A stretch of 64,000 nucleotides of DNA from Alviniconcha marisindica. Taxonomy: Eukaryota; Mollusca; Gastropoda; Provannidae. Numbering within the stretch: the first letter of the stretch is position 1; each line of letters starts with the position of its first letter. The notes below the pieces were generated by a model. The model was not told the origin of the DNA, did no database searches, and was given only the letters and a program-made list of their open reading frames with translations. The stretch lies in contig JABMCL010001542.1 in the NCBI GenBank assembly GCA_018857735.1, forward strand, positions 316,001-380,000, in the 5' to 3' direction. Below are positions 1 through 11,696 of this stretch, piece by piece. Both the position numbers and the translations under genes were made by a program.

Positions 1-310
1 AAACTAACAGGAAACAGACTCTTTCTCGGATAAGATTGTTCTCGCACGATGCTGTGATACCGAAAGTAACACCGAAGTAGTGAGTTTTCTGTTAAATGAA
101 AATAATTTATGGGTATCCAGGGTAAATTGCATTGTGATTGTATTATTTTAGATATCCAAGAAGTCACGACACATAATTTCTCAAGTTTTTATTTTGTACT
201 TAACCTTAAATTTCTCGGTATAAATATGCCACTATGGACGCACTCGGATTTCGAGTTGATTCTGCTTCATCATCATCATCTTCTTCTTCCATATTTTTTA
301 ATTTTTTATC

Positions 311-620
311 CAACTTCAATACTCTGAAGACTGACGCTTTTAACGTATGCTAGGTTATTTTTTGTGTTTTCATAATCCACCGAACTCTGAAACAGACTAC
401 AGGATCTCTAAGTCTAACTCGGATTATAGTCTCATCCAAAGGACTTTTTGTAAGAGTCTGTGCAGAATTTGACTCGAGAGATCTCAGGGCGGGCGCAAAG
501 CCTAGCACATAACGGTCACCCATACATTTGGTGACCACGCTCAATTGTGCTTAACTTTGGCTTTCAAGAGTGAGTACTCTTGCTCTGTGCCACTGATCGA
601 CTCTCTGCGCCACCAACCCT
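311..620 (-). mobile_element. 5S rRNA-derived SINE, copy 1
   Basis: Read on the minus strand, this stretch contains blocks resembling the internal promoter of 5S rRNA: an A-box-like AAGCCAAAGTTAAGCAC followed about 20 bases later by a C-box-like TATGGGTGACCG. A diverged copy with the same order of blocks lies at 15499-15815, and the two also share the body out to a TCCAACTTCAA end. Dispersed copies with a 5S-like head and unrelated body are what SINE3-class elements look like. Boundaries are estimated from where the two copies stop matching. It could instead be an unrelated repeat with chance similarity to 5S, so confidence is moderate. Confidence 0.5.
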
Positions 621-1054
621 CCATCAGCATCAGCATCAGCTAGGGTTCACCAGTATGCATAAAAACATGTTTTTAATGCTAAGTAAACCCCTCTCATGCA
701 TTTGCACAAATCCCATGCATTTAATATGTGCAAAAACGTCCAGATCAGTATGACAGTGTGTTTAAATAAAGTCTTTATGCAGTCTCTCTCTTGCTCTGTC
801 TTGGTCTCTGATGTAGGGATGTGAAATCAGTTGTCAGAACATACCAACTTTGACAGCTGCCCAACCAGGGTGGGTGACATTGCTGAACGAGGTCAGTGGT
901 ACTGGTAGTTCACTGCCTGCGTCAGTTTCTGGACATATTGCTAGTTTCCCACCGTTCATTTGCATGCAGCACCAACCACATTTTGCAGCTCAGCATAATG
1001 TTGTGAAACTGAAAGACAATATGAAAAACTCAGATTTTTTATTTTTTTTAGTTG

Positions 1055-1126
1055 GGATGATTGATAGTGCTGAACCAGTTCCTTCCACTAGCTCTGAGCT
1101 GGTTGACGATAGGCTGTCTACTCAAG
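1055..1126 (+). other. Possible upstream exon of FKBP8
   Basis: A T-rich tract ending in AG precedes TTGGGATGATTGATAGTG, and the stretch ends in a good donor, CAAGAAG/gtaaac. It is open from its ATG and codes for an acidic, serine-rich peptide like the FKBP8 N-terminus. However, it ends in phase 1, and joining it to the exon at 2538 gives an immediate stop (GAT GGA TAC TGA). It may be a 5' UTR exon, belong to another isoform, or contain a sequence error. Confidence 0.25.
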
Positions 1127-1667
1127 AAGGTAAACAAACCAGCCAGGAACTTGCCAATACCAGTGAAAAGCTGAGATCTATCCAGGCACTGGTGAAAAGT
1201 GTTGACAGCCATTTAGGGTCCCAAGCTCAAGGATGCTGAAAGTAGTGCTGTTATCCATCAGGCTTGGACAGAAGTTTAAAGCCGGTACGGGGCAAAATTT
1301 TATCTAGATGAGTTCAGGCTTGTCCTTTAATTTTAAAAATAGTGTCAGTGTATGTAGTGCCATCTTTGACTTTGGTTGTACACATTTTTTTCAAGGCACA
1401 GTACTTGCTGTATGCAAGTTTAAAAAATGTTTGTGACCCCTGATCAATGGCAACCTGTATGCCTCAAGGCTTCTTGTTGGCTTCCTCTGATGTATTTCTG
1501 GATCAGCTTATGCTTATGGATAAACTATATCATGTTTAAAAACATTATCAATTATGTTTCACTTTTAAGAGTCTCAGAAAAAAGGTAAAAAACCCAAGTA
1601 GAATGCCAGCTTTTTTCTTGATGGGTATAAGACTTTTTTTGAATTGATTGAATAAAAATAAAAATAA

Positions 1668-2026
1668 AATGAGTATCCACCGAAGTGGTGTACTTACATG
1701 GCTGGTGCCACATGAAACTGCAGCCATCTCAGCGCAAGTTCTGTGTACACCATACAACCATGCACCATGTCACTTCATGCAAAGCCACATACATAAGGTG
1801 TATGCATGTTTAGCTGTAACCTGCCACCTGCGCTTTTGGCAGAATGACCGGGATCTTTTACGTGCTACTGCGGTAACATGGGGGTGGAACAGATACCGAA
1901 ATAAGAGTCAGCACAGAAAGTTGACCCTGGAGAATAAACTTCTCCCACTGCTCCTGCGGGGACTCAAACCCGGGACCTTTCGATCACGAGTCCGACGCTC
2001 TGACTACTGAGCTATCCCTGCTCCCC
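1668..2026 (-). mobile_element. tRNA-derived SINE (family 1), copy 1
   Basis: On the minus strand this begins with a tRNA-like head: A box TAGCTCAGTAGTCAGAG and B box GGGTTTGAGTCCC. A body of about 270 bp follows that is shared with copies at 6862-7215 (plus) and 51115-51345 (minus, head missing). The anticodon arm resembles a Thr-type CTCGTGA loop, but its stem no longer pairs properly, so this is not a functional tRNA gene. Confidence 0.85.
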
Positions 2027-2537
2027 AAGACCTCAAAATATAAAATCTGTATTAGGAATTCACTTTAGAATTCAAGTGTGAGTATATTATATTGGGCTTA
2101 GAAAATGAGTCTTTCTTAGTGGACAGTGCACTGAATGACCAGCTACATGTGCATGGTATGGTTTCGTGCTGCCTCATGTTATCCCCATTGCCTGGAGGAG
2201 AGAGGCTTGGAAAGGGGAAGTGTTTGCTGAGCTCCCTTGAAATGATGAGAGAAGGCCTTGTCAGACAAACACTGGAACTGATTCAAAGGCAGAGTCGGGG
2301 GAAACATCTGAGAGATGGGTTTGAGTGCTTATAGGCTTTTCCGAGTGCATAGACAACATCTTGAACTGAACTGAACTGTGTCATGCTGGATGCCAGTAGC
2401 TTTGCTGTCTAACCTGTGGCATTTGGCAGTGTTATGCATGCCTGTTATCATAACATAAGTAACCCCCATTATGATGATGACATTTTCATGACATGTAATG
2501 TTGTAGTGATGTACAGGTACTTTGATTGATGTTGCAG

Positions 2538-5330
2538 ATGGATACTGACAGTGCACCAGCCACTGGAACTCAAGACATGCCGAGGGATGAGGAAAGGTCC
2601 ACCTTTGCTGCTGGCATTGAGGAGGCTGGGGACCAGAGTACAAATGCATCTGACCTTGCACAAGTCTTTAGCCAGTTAGAACAGAAGCTCTCGTCAGACT
2701 ATGATAAAATAGCGGAAGAATTTAAAGAAATGACAAATGGGGAGGAAGCAGATAACGAAGACACCTTGAAATCAAAGCCAGGATCAGATAAAGATGGACA
2801 GACAAGTACCGAGTCAGCAACATCAAAAGAGCAGCAAGCATCACAACTGGACACTTCTGAAACTGATTTAGATAAACCAGATTCAGGGTCTGGTGAGCAA
2901 AAGACAGATTCAGATGGGAAGTTGGCTGCATCAGTCAAAGAGGATGATGTGAGTGATGAATGTCTGACAACTGGACCTGCACAGGAGGATGAGTGGATGG
3001 ACATTCTTGGAAGTGGACAGCTAAAAAAGAAGGTAAATTCAGAGTTCTGAGAACAGAACATGTATTAAGAATAAGAGTCTGGTGGGGGGTGGGGAGGGGG
3101 GGGGGGTATTAGCAGTAACTGTGTACTATTGCCTAATTCAGTAGCTACATAGAAAATTGACCCAAAGACAAAAAGAAGATATATACTTATGTAATCATCA
3201 TTGAAGACACTCTAATACTCACGTCTTTACAAGGGTCATCCTGAGTGACCCTGTGTAGTGGACAGGACGTTAAAAATAAAACCCAATGACTAACTAACCC
3301 ACACAGTTGAAGAAGGTATAAGTGCTATAAGAAAGTAAAAAAGTATCAATTAATAAAGTTTGGTGGTATGACAGTATTAGCAATTGATGACATTTTTGAT
3401 ACATGTGCAGGCAAGGTAAATTGTCATCTGTCACAGCAGAAACTGTTGCATGCTATCACCTGTGTATCAAATTATTTTCCCAGGTGGTGTCAGCAGGAAC
3501 AGACTCATCTCGCCCGATGCAAAGCAGCCTGGTGAAGGTGAAGGTCACTGGACACCTGGACAGTGGTGTCTGCATTCAGGACAGCACTGAAATGTTTGTC
3601 CTTGGTGATGGAGATGTTATTGCTGGTGGGTTTTGACATTTATAGTTTCTTGACCATTTGTAAGTCTTAATTCTCTTCTTTTCTTTTAATATTAAGAAAA
3701 AGACATCAACAACAATAACAAAAAGACAAAACAACAACAACAGCAAAACAGTGAACAAATAAGAACTTTGAACAGGTCTTTTACCCCACTACATGATATT
3801 CACAATCATTGTGCTTTGCATTTTGTTAATCAGTTTGGGACTTTTTTCTCTATTTTGACTCAACTTGTTAATAACTACTATGAAGTACAAGCATGTGTTA
3901 GTTTGCATGGCTTGATGTAATGTGCAACTTAGTGTTGTGAGACTGATGGATCAGAAGTCTTGGCTCATTGAATATGATAATATATTAATCATGTGTCATA
4001 TATGCTCTCCCTTTTATTCTGTGTTGCACACACTGTGGTATGTGTTTTGTAAGGGGTTCATATGATAAGGAGGAAGAAGACTAAAGTTCAGATGTGTTTG
4101 GTTTTTGGAGACTGTTTTACAGCTTTTGAAGAGAAAGCAGAGCTGAAGCGAGGAATCGAACTGACGTCACCCACTTACCAGCCTAACGCCTTACTGCTAG
4201 GCCAAACAGGCTCACGTTTCATTTAATACATCTTATAGAAGCTTTTGATTATGCTTGTTTGTGAGACATCCACTTGATTCTGTTGACAGCCATTGACATG
4301 AGTGTGGCCTTGATGAACAAGGGAGAGACTGCAGAAGTAATCACAGCCCCTAGGTTTGCATACGGGACCAAAGGCAGGTACGTAACTGCTAGTAGTCAGT
4401 GAAAGAACCAGCCTTTGGCCTGGTACTCACCAGGTAAAAGTTTAAGTTTCCTTTGTACACAGTCACGCTTTAAAAATTAACGCCATGAGTATGCAGTCAT
4501 AGTGACATGACTGACACCCTGAACTGTGCAGTTCAGTTAAGTTTCTTTTGTACACAGTCACACTTCAGAAATTAACACAGTGAGTATGCAGTCTTAATGA
4601 TGTTACATACCCTGAACTGTGCAATTTTTGGCTGTTGAATAAGTATTATGTTCATATGAACCAGTACATGTTCAGTGCTATACCGCCTCATACAATCCAG
4701 TACATATTCAATATGTTATGGTTAACTTTCCAGATTTTGATGTAAAACTTTAATATATATATGTATAGTAAGTCTGGGGATGTTCATCATGAAAGGTCTG
4801 ATGACTTAAAAAAATCTATTTCAGGGTGCCAGATATTCCAGGTGATTCCACCTTGACATTTACCCTTGAATTGTTGGATGTCCAGCCAGCTCTTGACTAC
4901 AGCAAGCTGACTGCAGAAGAACGTCTACAGTTTGGGTAAAAACACAGTTGTTGTGAAAATCTTGCTGCAGAGTGTTGGCCGCATTGAATGACACAATGTA
5001 TGGCTTAACACCCTCTGCCGTCATAATAATAATCAACACAATGCTTTGTGATATGTATAGGCTTTATAATAGTACATTTCTGAAGACAGGCCTATTTTAT
5101 TTTTTAGGGATCTGGAATTTAGGTGTACTTATTCCTCCTCTTCATGTTACAGAAAGTTTTACAAGCCTGGCTCTTTGCTTAATTCATGGCGATGATTTCT
5201 TTTCACACAGTGAGAAGAAAAGAGAACGTGGAAATGAACTGTTTGGACGGGAGGATTACTCGGGAGCAATTAACTCATATTCAAAGTAAGTAACATGTGT
5301 ACATCAGATATGTTTACTGCATCATGTGAA

Positions 5331-5387
<57 letters not shown>

Positions 5388-7824
5388 TGTCTGTGTTTGT
5401 TTACATGCACTGAGTATTGGCATTAGATGAATATGGTATCGCAAAGAGGAAACTAGTTTGGACACACACAAAGTCCAAGAGATGCTACTGAAATGGGTCC
5501 ACCTTGGTTTGGGCTATGTCACAATGCACTAACACCTGCAAGAACACCATGGCCACATTAAGATGTTTTGAGCTGCATAGTTAAATGGGAACTACCCTCA
5601 GCCATGATAAGCTTGTTGCATAATGGCATATCCACCCTCCAGAAGTGGACATAAATCCTTCAGAGACAGCATGTGGCTGCCCATGTGGCAGGGTAATAAA
5701 ACATTGGTCGCACACTCGATCATCTTCCCCTATGGAATGCATTTGTCAATGTACAAGTATGAATGCCAGGTGACCCCCAGTGTTCAGCTGGGGAACGCAA
5801 CAACTACAGCATGAAATCAGACTGACAGAAATGGAGTATCTTTGTGATCTGCAGGGCTGTCAAACTCCTGGATTCCAGCGCAGGAGGTCTGTCTGGTGAT
5901 ACCTCTGTTCTTCAGAAAATTTTAGACAGCAGACTGAAGAGTTACAATAACATGGCTGCATCACAGCTTAAGGTAAATGGAGTGAACTGTAAAGTGTAAT
6001 AATTATAGTAAATAAGGTGGATTTGTTGTGGACAAATGTAATCAAACAAATCTGAAATGTCACTGGCTCTATCCTCAATTCTGTACCTGCATAATTCTTT
6101 ATAAACAATTTTTGTTTTGTTTTAAATTGAACATTGAAGCTGAGATGGAGGAATGCTAACAGTAATTTTTCTGGCCAGTTTTGACTTTGGCTAGTTAATC
6201 CTTAAACAGCATACAGGGTTTTTTAAGTTCAGTTCAGTAATGTTGTCAAGACATCAGTTTTGAAGACCATGGGTTAGTGTGAAAAGTAGTTAATCTGTAA
6301 GGAGTGTACGTGGTTTGTATTTGTGTTGTCAAGACATCAGTTTTGAAGACCAAGGGATAGCGTGAAAAGTAGCTAGTTAGTCCATAAAGAGTGTACTTGG
6401 TTTGTAGTTGTGTTGTTAAGACATCAGTTTTGAAGACCATGGGATACTGTGAAAAGTAGCTAGTTAATCCGTAAAGTGTACAGGGTTTGTAAGTTTAGTC
6501 ATGGTGTCAAGACATCAGTTTGAAGACCGTGGGATAGTGTGAGTAAGTAAGTAACTTGAAGAGTAGCTAGTTAATCCGTAAAGAGTGTACAGGATTTGTA
6601 TGTTCAGTCCTGGTGTCAAAACATCAAATTTGAAGACCATGGGATAGTGTGAAAAATATGGAGTAAGACTGACTAGGAGTTTGCTTTGTTTGTTTGTTTC
6701 ATGTTAGTCTGTTCTGGTTGTCACACAGGTTGGTGCTATAGATGCTGCCATCCGTTCCTGTGAGGAAGTGCTGCTGTCGCAGCCTGAAAACATCAAGGCT
6801 CTGTACAGGCTGGGCAAGGTACTCGCAGCTGTTAAAACAGTTGATCTTCTGTTGCATTCTGGGACCAGGGGTAGCTCAGTGGTTAGAGTGCCAGACTCGT
6901 GATTGAAAGGTCATGAGTTTGAGTCCCGGCAGGAGAATTTTCTTCTTCGGGTTCAACTTTCTGTGCTGACTCTTATTTCGGTATCCATTCCAACCTGTGT
7001 TACTGCAGTAGCACAGAAAAGGTCCTGGTCATTCTGCCAAAAGTGTAGGTGGCAGGTTACAGCTAAACATGCATGCGTCCTTCGTATGTGGTTTTGCATG
7101 AAGTGATGTGACATGGTGCGTGGTTGTATGGTGTACACAGAATGTGCTGAGATGGCAGCAGCCATGTAACATGCAGACAGCACTGTAAATACACCACCTT
7201 GATGGAAATTCAGAAATGCACTGTAAAAAGCTACAGCCACTCATTTAGAATCACATGCGACAAGAGCACAGTGAGTCTGCTCGAGAGTGGAGAATAGTGC
7301 TCTATAAAAGCATTCAACACCAACAACATGCCAGCATATGTCAGACATTTAGGTCATTGTTGCATTCAGGATTCAGCATGCTGGCCTATGTCAGACATTT
7401 TGGTATTTAGTACATTCGTATGTTGTTTATCATGTCACTGCTAGAATTTGACTTTGTATTTGGGAGGTAATTTTTGTGTGTGTGTATGGTCAGTTTAATT
7501 ACTACATTCTCAATCATCTGTGCACAGTGCACAGTTATTACCATCCATTGTGTAAGTTAGGTTTTCTCCATTGGTGTAGCTGCTCATGTTTTGTTTTGTT
7601 TTTCTCTCAGGCATACAGCTCCAAGGGACAGACAGACAAAGCCATACCATTGCTGAAGAAAGCCATCAAGTTAGACCCAGAATCAAAGGTACAGTGTGTG
7701 TGTGTGTGTGGGTGTGTGGTGTGTGTGTGTGTGTGTGTTAGCTATATCATGTCATCAGCCATACAACAAAGACATAATAGTAGTACTGAAGAAAGCCATC
7801 TCGTTAGACCCAGAGTCAAAGGTA

Positions 7825-7883
<59 letters not shown>

Positions 7884-10800
7884 TTTGTTAGCTATATCGT
7901 GTCATTAGCCATACAACAAAGATATAGTGTGTGTTATGTGTGTATGTATGTTGTGTGTGCATGTATGTATGTGTGTGATGACTGCAAGCATCTGTGGCTT
8001 TTGCATGTGCCTCAGGCTGTTAACAGATGGAGTGCCATAAATCATCTGTTATTATGATTATATTTTACAGGTGTAAGATATACCAGTTATTAGAGTCAGT
8101 ATAGCATGAAATAAGAGAAAGGAAAGGAAACAAATTTTGATGTGGCCCAACCTGTACCATCAAGCTGGGGATCTTTCATTGCTGGGTTGCTTGTTTTGGG
8201 AACCAATACCTCACTTTGGAGAACTTCTGAAATTTCTTTTAACGACCTTGTGACCTTTTTCCACATGCCAAGTGGGCTGTTGCATTTTTGTAAAAATTTG
8301 TTTAGAGGTCTCCACCTCATTGCTGCTGGACACCACCGCAGTGTGTTCCCTCACGTGCATTCACTATTAAAGAGCTACAGTATCTACAGATGTGCACATT
8401 TCGGAATTTTGATGCAGTTCTGTGCAATTTTGGTACAATTCTGTTTTATTTTCGTGTACATTGAAAACATACAATAGTGCAGCATTTGTTAGTGGTGTGA
8501 TCCCAGTGTCTGTAAAGCACAACGACCCAATGTGGTGTGGGTGGGGAGGGATTAACAACAAAATTAATGTGGTTACCAGGTTCTTTATTGTAAAGCCCGT
8601 TCTTAATTGGGCGAATGTTTGTTCGCGAACCTAGTTGGGAGTATGCGGCAAACCTAGTTGATTCTTAATTGGGCGAACTTTTGCTTCATGAACCTAGTTG
8701 GAAGTATTCGTCGAACTGCAATGAAGCTATATTTGGGGTCCAAAAAGCTTTGCTCAATGTGTTCTGGGAACATTCACCCTGTTCGATGAACATTGCCTCT
8801 GATTGGCTGAGAACAGAGCTCTCCTGTGGATGAGGAAGAAATAAAAATGGATGATGGTGTTGCTAGGTTCTTCACTCGCTTCAGAGGGATTTTTTTTATT
8901 TGTTGACTTGTGGGAGGCCCAGCCTTGTCTCAGGGACCCAGAATGAGATAGTATGAATTACCCTGTGAGGGATGATTAAAGTATATTGACTTGACTTGAC
9001 TTTAGCCTACATTTTCGATCATGCTGTCTGCTGTACGTCTGCCACAAGTTCGGGCTGAAGCTTGCATCTCATTACAAGCCAGTTGAGAACGAAGTAAAGT
9101 TCATCAAACTGTCCAAACCATGTTCGGCGAACTAAAAGTTCAATTAAGAAATGAATCATAGTTTGTCGAACTGTCCGAAGTATGTTCGGTGAACAAACAT
9201 TCACCCAGTCAAGAACGGGCTTAAGGGTGACTAATGGCTTAAATTTTGTTTTCTGCTTTTCAGCTGTTGCACCGAGAGCTTGCACTCCTGACACACAAGC
9301 ACAAGAAGGAAGTGGAGTCGGAGAAGACGATGTACAAAAGAATGATGGGAAGCATGGCTGATGCAGCTCAGAATGAGAAGGGCGGGAAGTCTGGCACGAG
9401 TGTACGTCTGCTATTAGAGAGTCATGAAAGTCTCAGCATTACTTGAAACTTTCAAGAGCTCAACCTGGGTATTCATGGATGTAGTTTGTTTTCAACTGGA
9501 CAGTTTTCCACATTACAGTAAACCTTGCAGTGGGCTGACAGTCTGCCTGACAGTCTTTAAGAGTGCTACTTTTGGGACCTCATGATTAGTCTGCTCTCTT
9601 AGTGTGTAAAGTGTGTGATTTCAGTTTCTGACTAACAAACATGCATTCAACAGTCTAAAAAAACACACACAAAAACACACACACACAAAGATTGTGTCTC
9701 AGATAAGGTATTAGTGACAACAAGGCACAGAGGTCAACATTTATGAACAAAACAGTACCCTCTAATCTAACAGGTTAGTTTTTTTACTTTAGAGTCCTGT
9801 CAGCCACATTGGGTCACTTCAGGAGGAATTGCACATTAAAATTTGCAAACATGAGTCACCAAATCGCAAATAAAATGCTGGCTCTCAGTTCTTGCTATAA
9901 CACAATCAACTGCAAACACAACCAAGTCAGTAGGGTCAGTAAAAAGGTATTTACGTTTCATTTAGTTATAACTGACAGTGATATTTTCAGACAAGGTATT
10001 CATGACATATTCAGTGCTCTGTCTTATCTCTGTGACTGTCTTCAACTTACACACCCTCCCATGCTCTCTGCTCTGCTTCTGATAGTCCCAGCCTCCAGAT
10101 TCCTTTTACCAGACTTTCCACTGTTGGTTCCAGTGCCTTTTGTGTCTTTGGCCTCTCTACGTGGAATGACCTCCTCTTTCCTATCTGACAGAAACCCTCT
10201 CTGGACTCCTTCAGATCAAACCTGAAGATGTTTCTTTCCCAAAACAATAAACCCGCCATGTTTTCTGTCCTGTGCTGCTATCTTCCTCTGCCTCAAGTCT
10301 CTGTTTGTTGCTGGTTTAAGTTGTGCGCAAATTAAGTTTTGTATGGTCAGTATGCTTGTGTGTATGAGTGCCTGTGTGAGTGTTTGTACGTGCCTAGAAT
10401 AGTCTCTAGGGACAAGATTTTGCGCTTTATAAATACTTTTGATTATTATTAATGCAAAGTCAAGATACAAGTAAAAATCAGATTCATGTTTGATACACAC
10501 TGTTTACATAATTTTGCATATATGAATATCTTTCACCAGTTGTAAATATTTTGAAGCCAGTTAATAGTGCATGGGTTCCCGACACAGATGAGCAGTGCAG
10601 CTTATTTTATTTGGCATGCCTGCATGGGAACCTATATTAGCCACACCTAATGCAGAAAAAGGGGAGAAAGGATTTGGAACTTGTGACGTTGAATGGGCTG
10701 GGAAAGTAGAAACAAAGAAATTCCTGGCAGAGGGTGGAGCATGCATGGCTATTCCAGGCTTTAAATGGAGAACCTTTGACAACTCGGGGGTGGTGGAGGG

Positions 10801-11696
10801 GGGGGGGAGGTTAGTACAAGGTTCCAGGTGAGATCAAAAGATCAAGAGGAAGGAGGTGGAGCTGGACCTTCAAGTTAGCCCAGAAGAGATCATGAGTACA
10901 GAGGTGGAGCTGGGCTGCAAAAGTTGCACTTCTTTCGCTTCGAGTTGTTCCTCAACAGCAGTGCAGTGGACATTGTCCTTGTGATGCTCAGCACGGCAGT
11001 TGAAACAGCAATTGCGCAGTGCACTAGTCACTGCGCAATAGCGAGGGGATATCGCCTTAACACTTCCATTGTTCTGGCGGCGGTCCACGGTCTCTCCAGT
11101 CTTTTTCGGGTGGTATCCATGGTCAAGCCTTTACTCTGTCATCCTCTTCCCCCCTGTCCCCGTCCCTAGTAAGCCATCTCACTTCCGTGGATGTAAAGCA
11201 AAATGTACACACACAACTCTGGGTCTTCAACAGAGGGGACCTTAATTTCTGCATCCACAGTACCCTACTGCAGGGCTTTCATTGGAAAAGTTTACGATTT
11301 AATTATTGTTAAAAGAAGAGGGTAATGTATTGACGGTAAAATCAACACATACGGGAGTTAATTAGCACTTGAAAGATGTCACATGAACACAACAACAAAG
11401 ACCCTGAGTCACCTGTGGTAACTCTCACCTGGCATGTGAGTGAATACAAGGTACATAAACTCCATCAGAGGTACACTAATAAACTCCCTTGTGTGTTGAT
11501 TCTGGGCCTTGTTCTGTTTCAGATTGTATTGACGGTGAGAATGTGTAAGTATTGTGGGCTGTGAGTTAACAGAACGCTTATATATCCGTGCTTGATTAAA
11601 TTCTGTGTACAGGTTCTGAAGTGGTCACTGCTTGCTGGGGGAACAGTTGCAGCAGTGGTATCAGTGGGTGTGGCCTACTATCGTGCTACCCACTGA
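2538..11696 (+). CDS. FKBP8: Peptidyl-prolyl cis-trans isomerase FKBP8, tail-anchored
   Basis: Ten coding exons rebuilt by phase: 2538-3032, 3484-3625, 4290-4377, 4825-4935, 5211-5285, 5855-5972, 6729-6818, 7611-7688, 9264-9401 and 11613-11696. Every intron is GT-AG and the joined frame is open for 472 codons; from memory, human FKBP8 is about 412. Residues 1-150 are acidic and low complexity. EDEWMDILGSGQLKKK then leads into an FKBP domain (about 150-278, with FVLGDGDVIA and YGTKGRVPDIPGD). TPR-type helices follow (about 280-399, including ERGNELFGREDYSGAINSYS and NNMAASQLK), then a charged linker. The final exon is a hydrophobic tail ending YYRATH. In the known family this tail anchors FKBP8 in the outer mitochondrial and ER membranes, where it partners Hsp90, Bcl-2 and LC3. 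The first ATG directly follows an acceptor-like gttgcag, so the N-terminal start is the least certain part. Confidence 0.93.
3236..3300 (+). repeat. Short dispersed GTGACCCTGTGTAG repeat
   Basis: The block TGAGTGACCCTGTGTAGTGG followed by acaggacgttaaaa recurs with small changes at 27604-27655 and 30973-31030, and inverted near 43150-43200. It ends in a run of A and AC-rich sequence each time, so it looks like the 3' end of a retroposon. Only this end is recognisable. Confidence 0.5.
4121..4222 (-). mobile_element. Short tRNA-like SINE (family 2), copy 1
   Basis: On the minus strand GGCCTAGCAGTAAGGC (A-box-like) is followed by CAGTTCGATTCCTCG (B-box-like) and then a GCTTCAGCTCT segment ending near TTCAAAA. 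The same arrangement occurs at 12669-12762. Both copies are in introns or intergenic DNA and are only about 100 bp long. Confidence 0.6.
4438..4630 (+). repeat. Two-copy tandem repeat, about 105 bp
   Basis: Two diverged copies of a segment starting agttTAAGTTTCYTTTGTACACAG and ending ACCCTGAACTGTGCA lie head to tail in FKBP8 intron 3. No coding content is seen. Confidence 0.6.
5332..5386 (+). repeat. (GT)n microsatellite
   Basis: About 27 GT units, with a few TCTG variants at the end, begin about 46 bases after the donor of FKBP8 exon 5. Confidence 0.95.
6240..6660 (+). repeat. Five-copy tandem repeat in FKBP8 intron 6
   Basis: GTCAAGACATCAGTTTTGAAG-type blocks recur at about 6247, 6330, 6418, 6509 and 6619, each followed by GGGATAGTGTGAAAAGTAG and TTAATCCGTAAAG. 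The period varies from 83 to 110 bp. The array does not include a splice site. Confidence 0.85.
6862..7215 (+). mobile_element. tRNA-derived SINE (family 1), copy 2
   Basis: Plus-strand copy of the element at 1668-2026. It starts with GGGGTAGCTCAGTGGTTAGA (A box), continues to GAGTTTGAGTCCCGG (B box), and then has the shared body ending near GTAAATACACCACCTTGATGG. It lies in FKBP8 intron 7. The body is shared with the headless copy at 51115-51345. Confidence 0.88.
7648..7945 (+). repeat. Duplicated 3' end of an FKBP8 exon with its donor and GT tract
   Basis: The last 40 bases of FKBP8 exon 8 (CTGAAGAAAGCCATCAAGTT to TCAAAG/gtacag), the adjoining (GT)n run and a following TTAGCTATATCATGTCAT segment recur about 135 bp downstream as a pseudo-exon. 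That copy reads CTGAAGAAAGCCATCTCGTT and ends TCAAAG/gtatag. The copy of the segment after the second GT tract breaks off at AGCCATACAACAAAGATA. The second copy has no recognisable acceptor of its own and is not needed for the protein. Confidence 0.8.
8592..9223. mobile_element. Foldback MITE, about 630 bp
   Basis: The left end AAGCCCGTTCTTAATTGGGC and the right end (inverted) AAGCCCGTTCTTGACTGGGT form terminal inverted repeats of about 40 bp, including GAATGTTTGTTC. The interior is full of TTCGNCGAA-type palindromes such as GTTCGCGAAC, GTTCGATGAAC and GTTCGGCGAAC. A separate short repeat ending in TTGACTTGACTTGACT (8915-9000) appears to sit inside it. No transposase ORF is present, so it is non-autonomous. 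It lies in FKBP8 intron 8. The target-site duplication is unclear. Confidence 0.75.
9985..10450 (+). mobile_element. LINE 3' end fragment (CR1/L2/Jockey-like)
   Basis: Translation in broken frames gives FGLSTWNDL-type residues followed by PSLDSFRSNLKMFLSQ, the typical end of a LINE reverse transcriptase ORF. Downstream is a TGCGCTTTATAAATA block and an ATTATTATTA tail. Frames are interrupted and only the 3' end is present. It lies in FKBP8 intron 9. Confidence 0.7.
11145..11210 (+). repeat. Short dispersed repeat (GTGGATGTAAAGC type)
   Basis: The sequence around CCCTAGTAAGCC followed by TCCGTGGATGTAAAGC is repeated with variation at 27700-27765 and 34270-34325. It is probably the 3' end of a retroposon. 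The body is not recognised. Confidence 0.45.
11345..11535. mobile_element. Palindromic interspersed element (AATTAACTCCC family), copy 1
   Basis: GGGAGTTAATTAGCACTTGA near the left end is mirrored by AATAAACTCCCTTGTGTGTT at the right, followed by GGCCTTGTTCTGTTTCAGAT. The middle carries GAGTCACCTGTGGTAACTCTC. Other copies are at 14205-14375 with 15147-15184 (split by a LINE), 22800-22990 and 51883-52086, and a weak partial copy at 33265-33400. The inverted arms fit a MITE with no coding capacity. Confidence 0.75.

Noticed and set aside
850..1239. 129-codon plus-strand gene
   Set aside because: No domain is recognised, and only the middle (1055-1126) has exon-like edges. The rest looks intronic.
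6862..6935. Functional tRNA gene
   Set aside because: A and B boxes are present, but stems do not pair and the same sequence heads several dispersed copies, so it is a SINE head.
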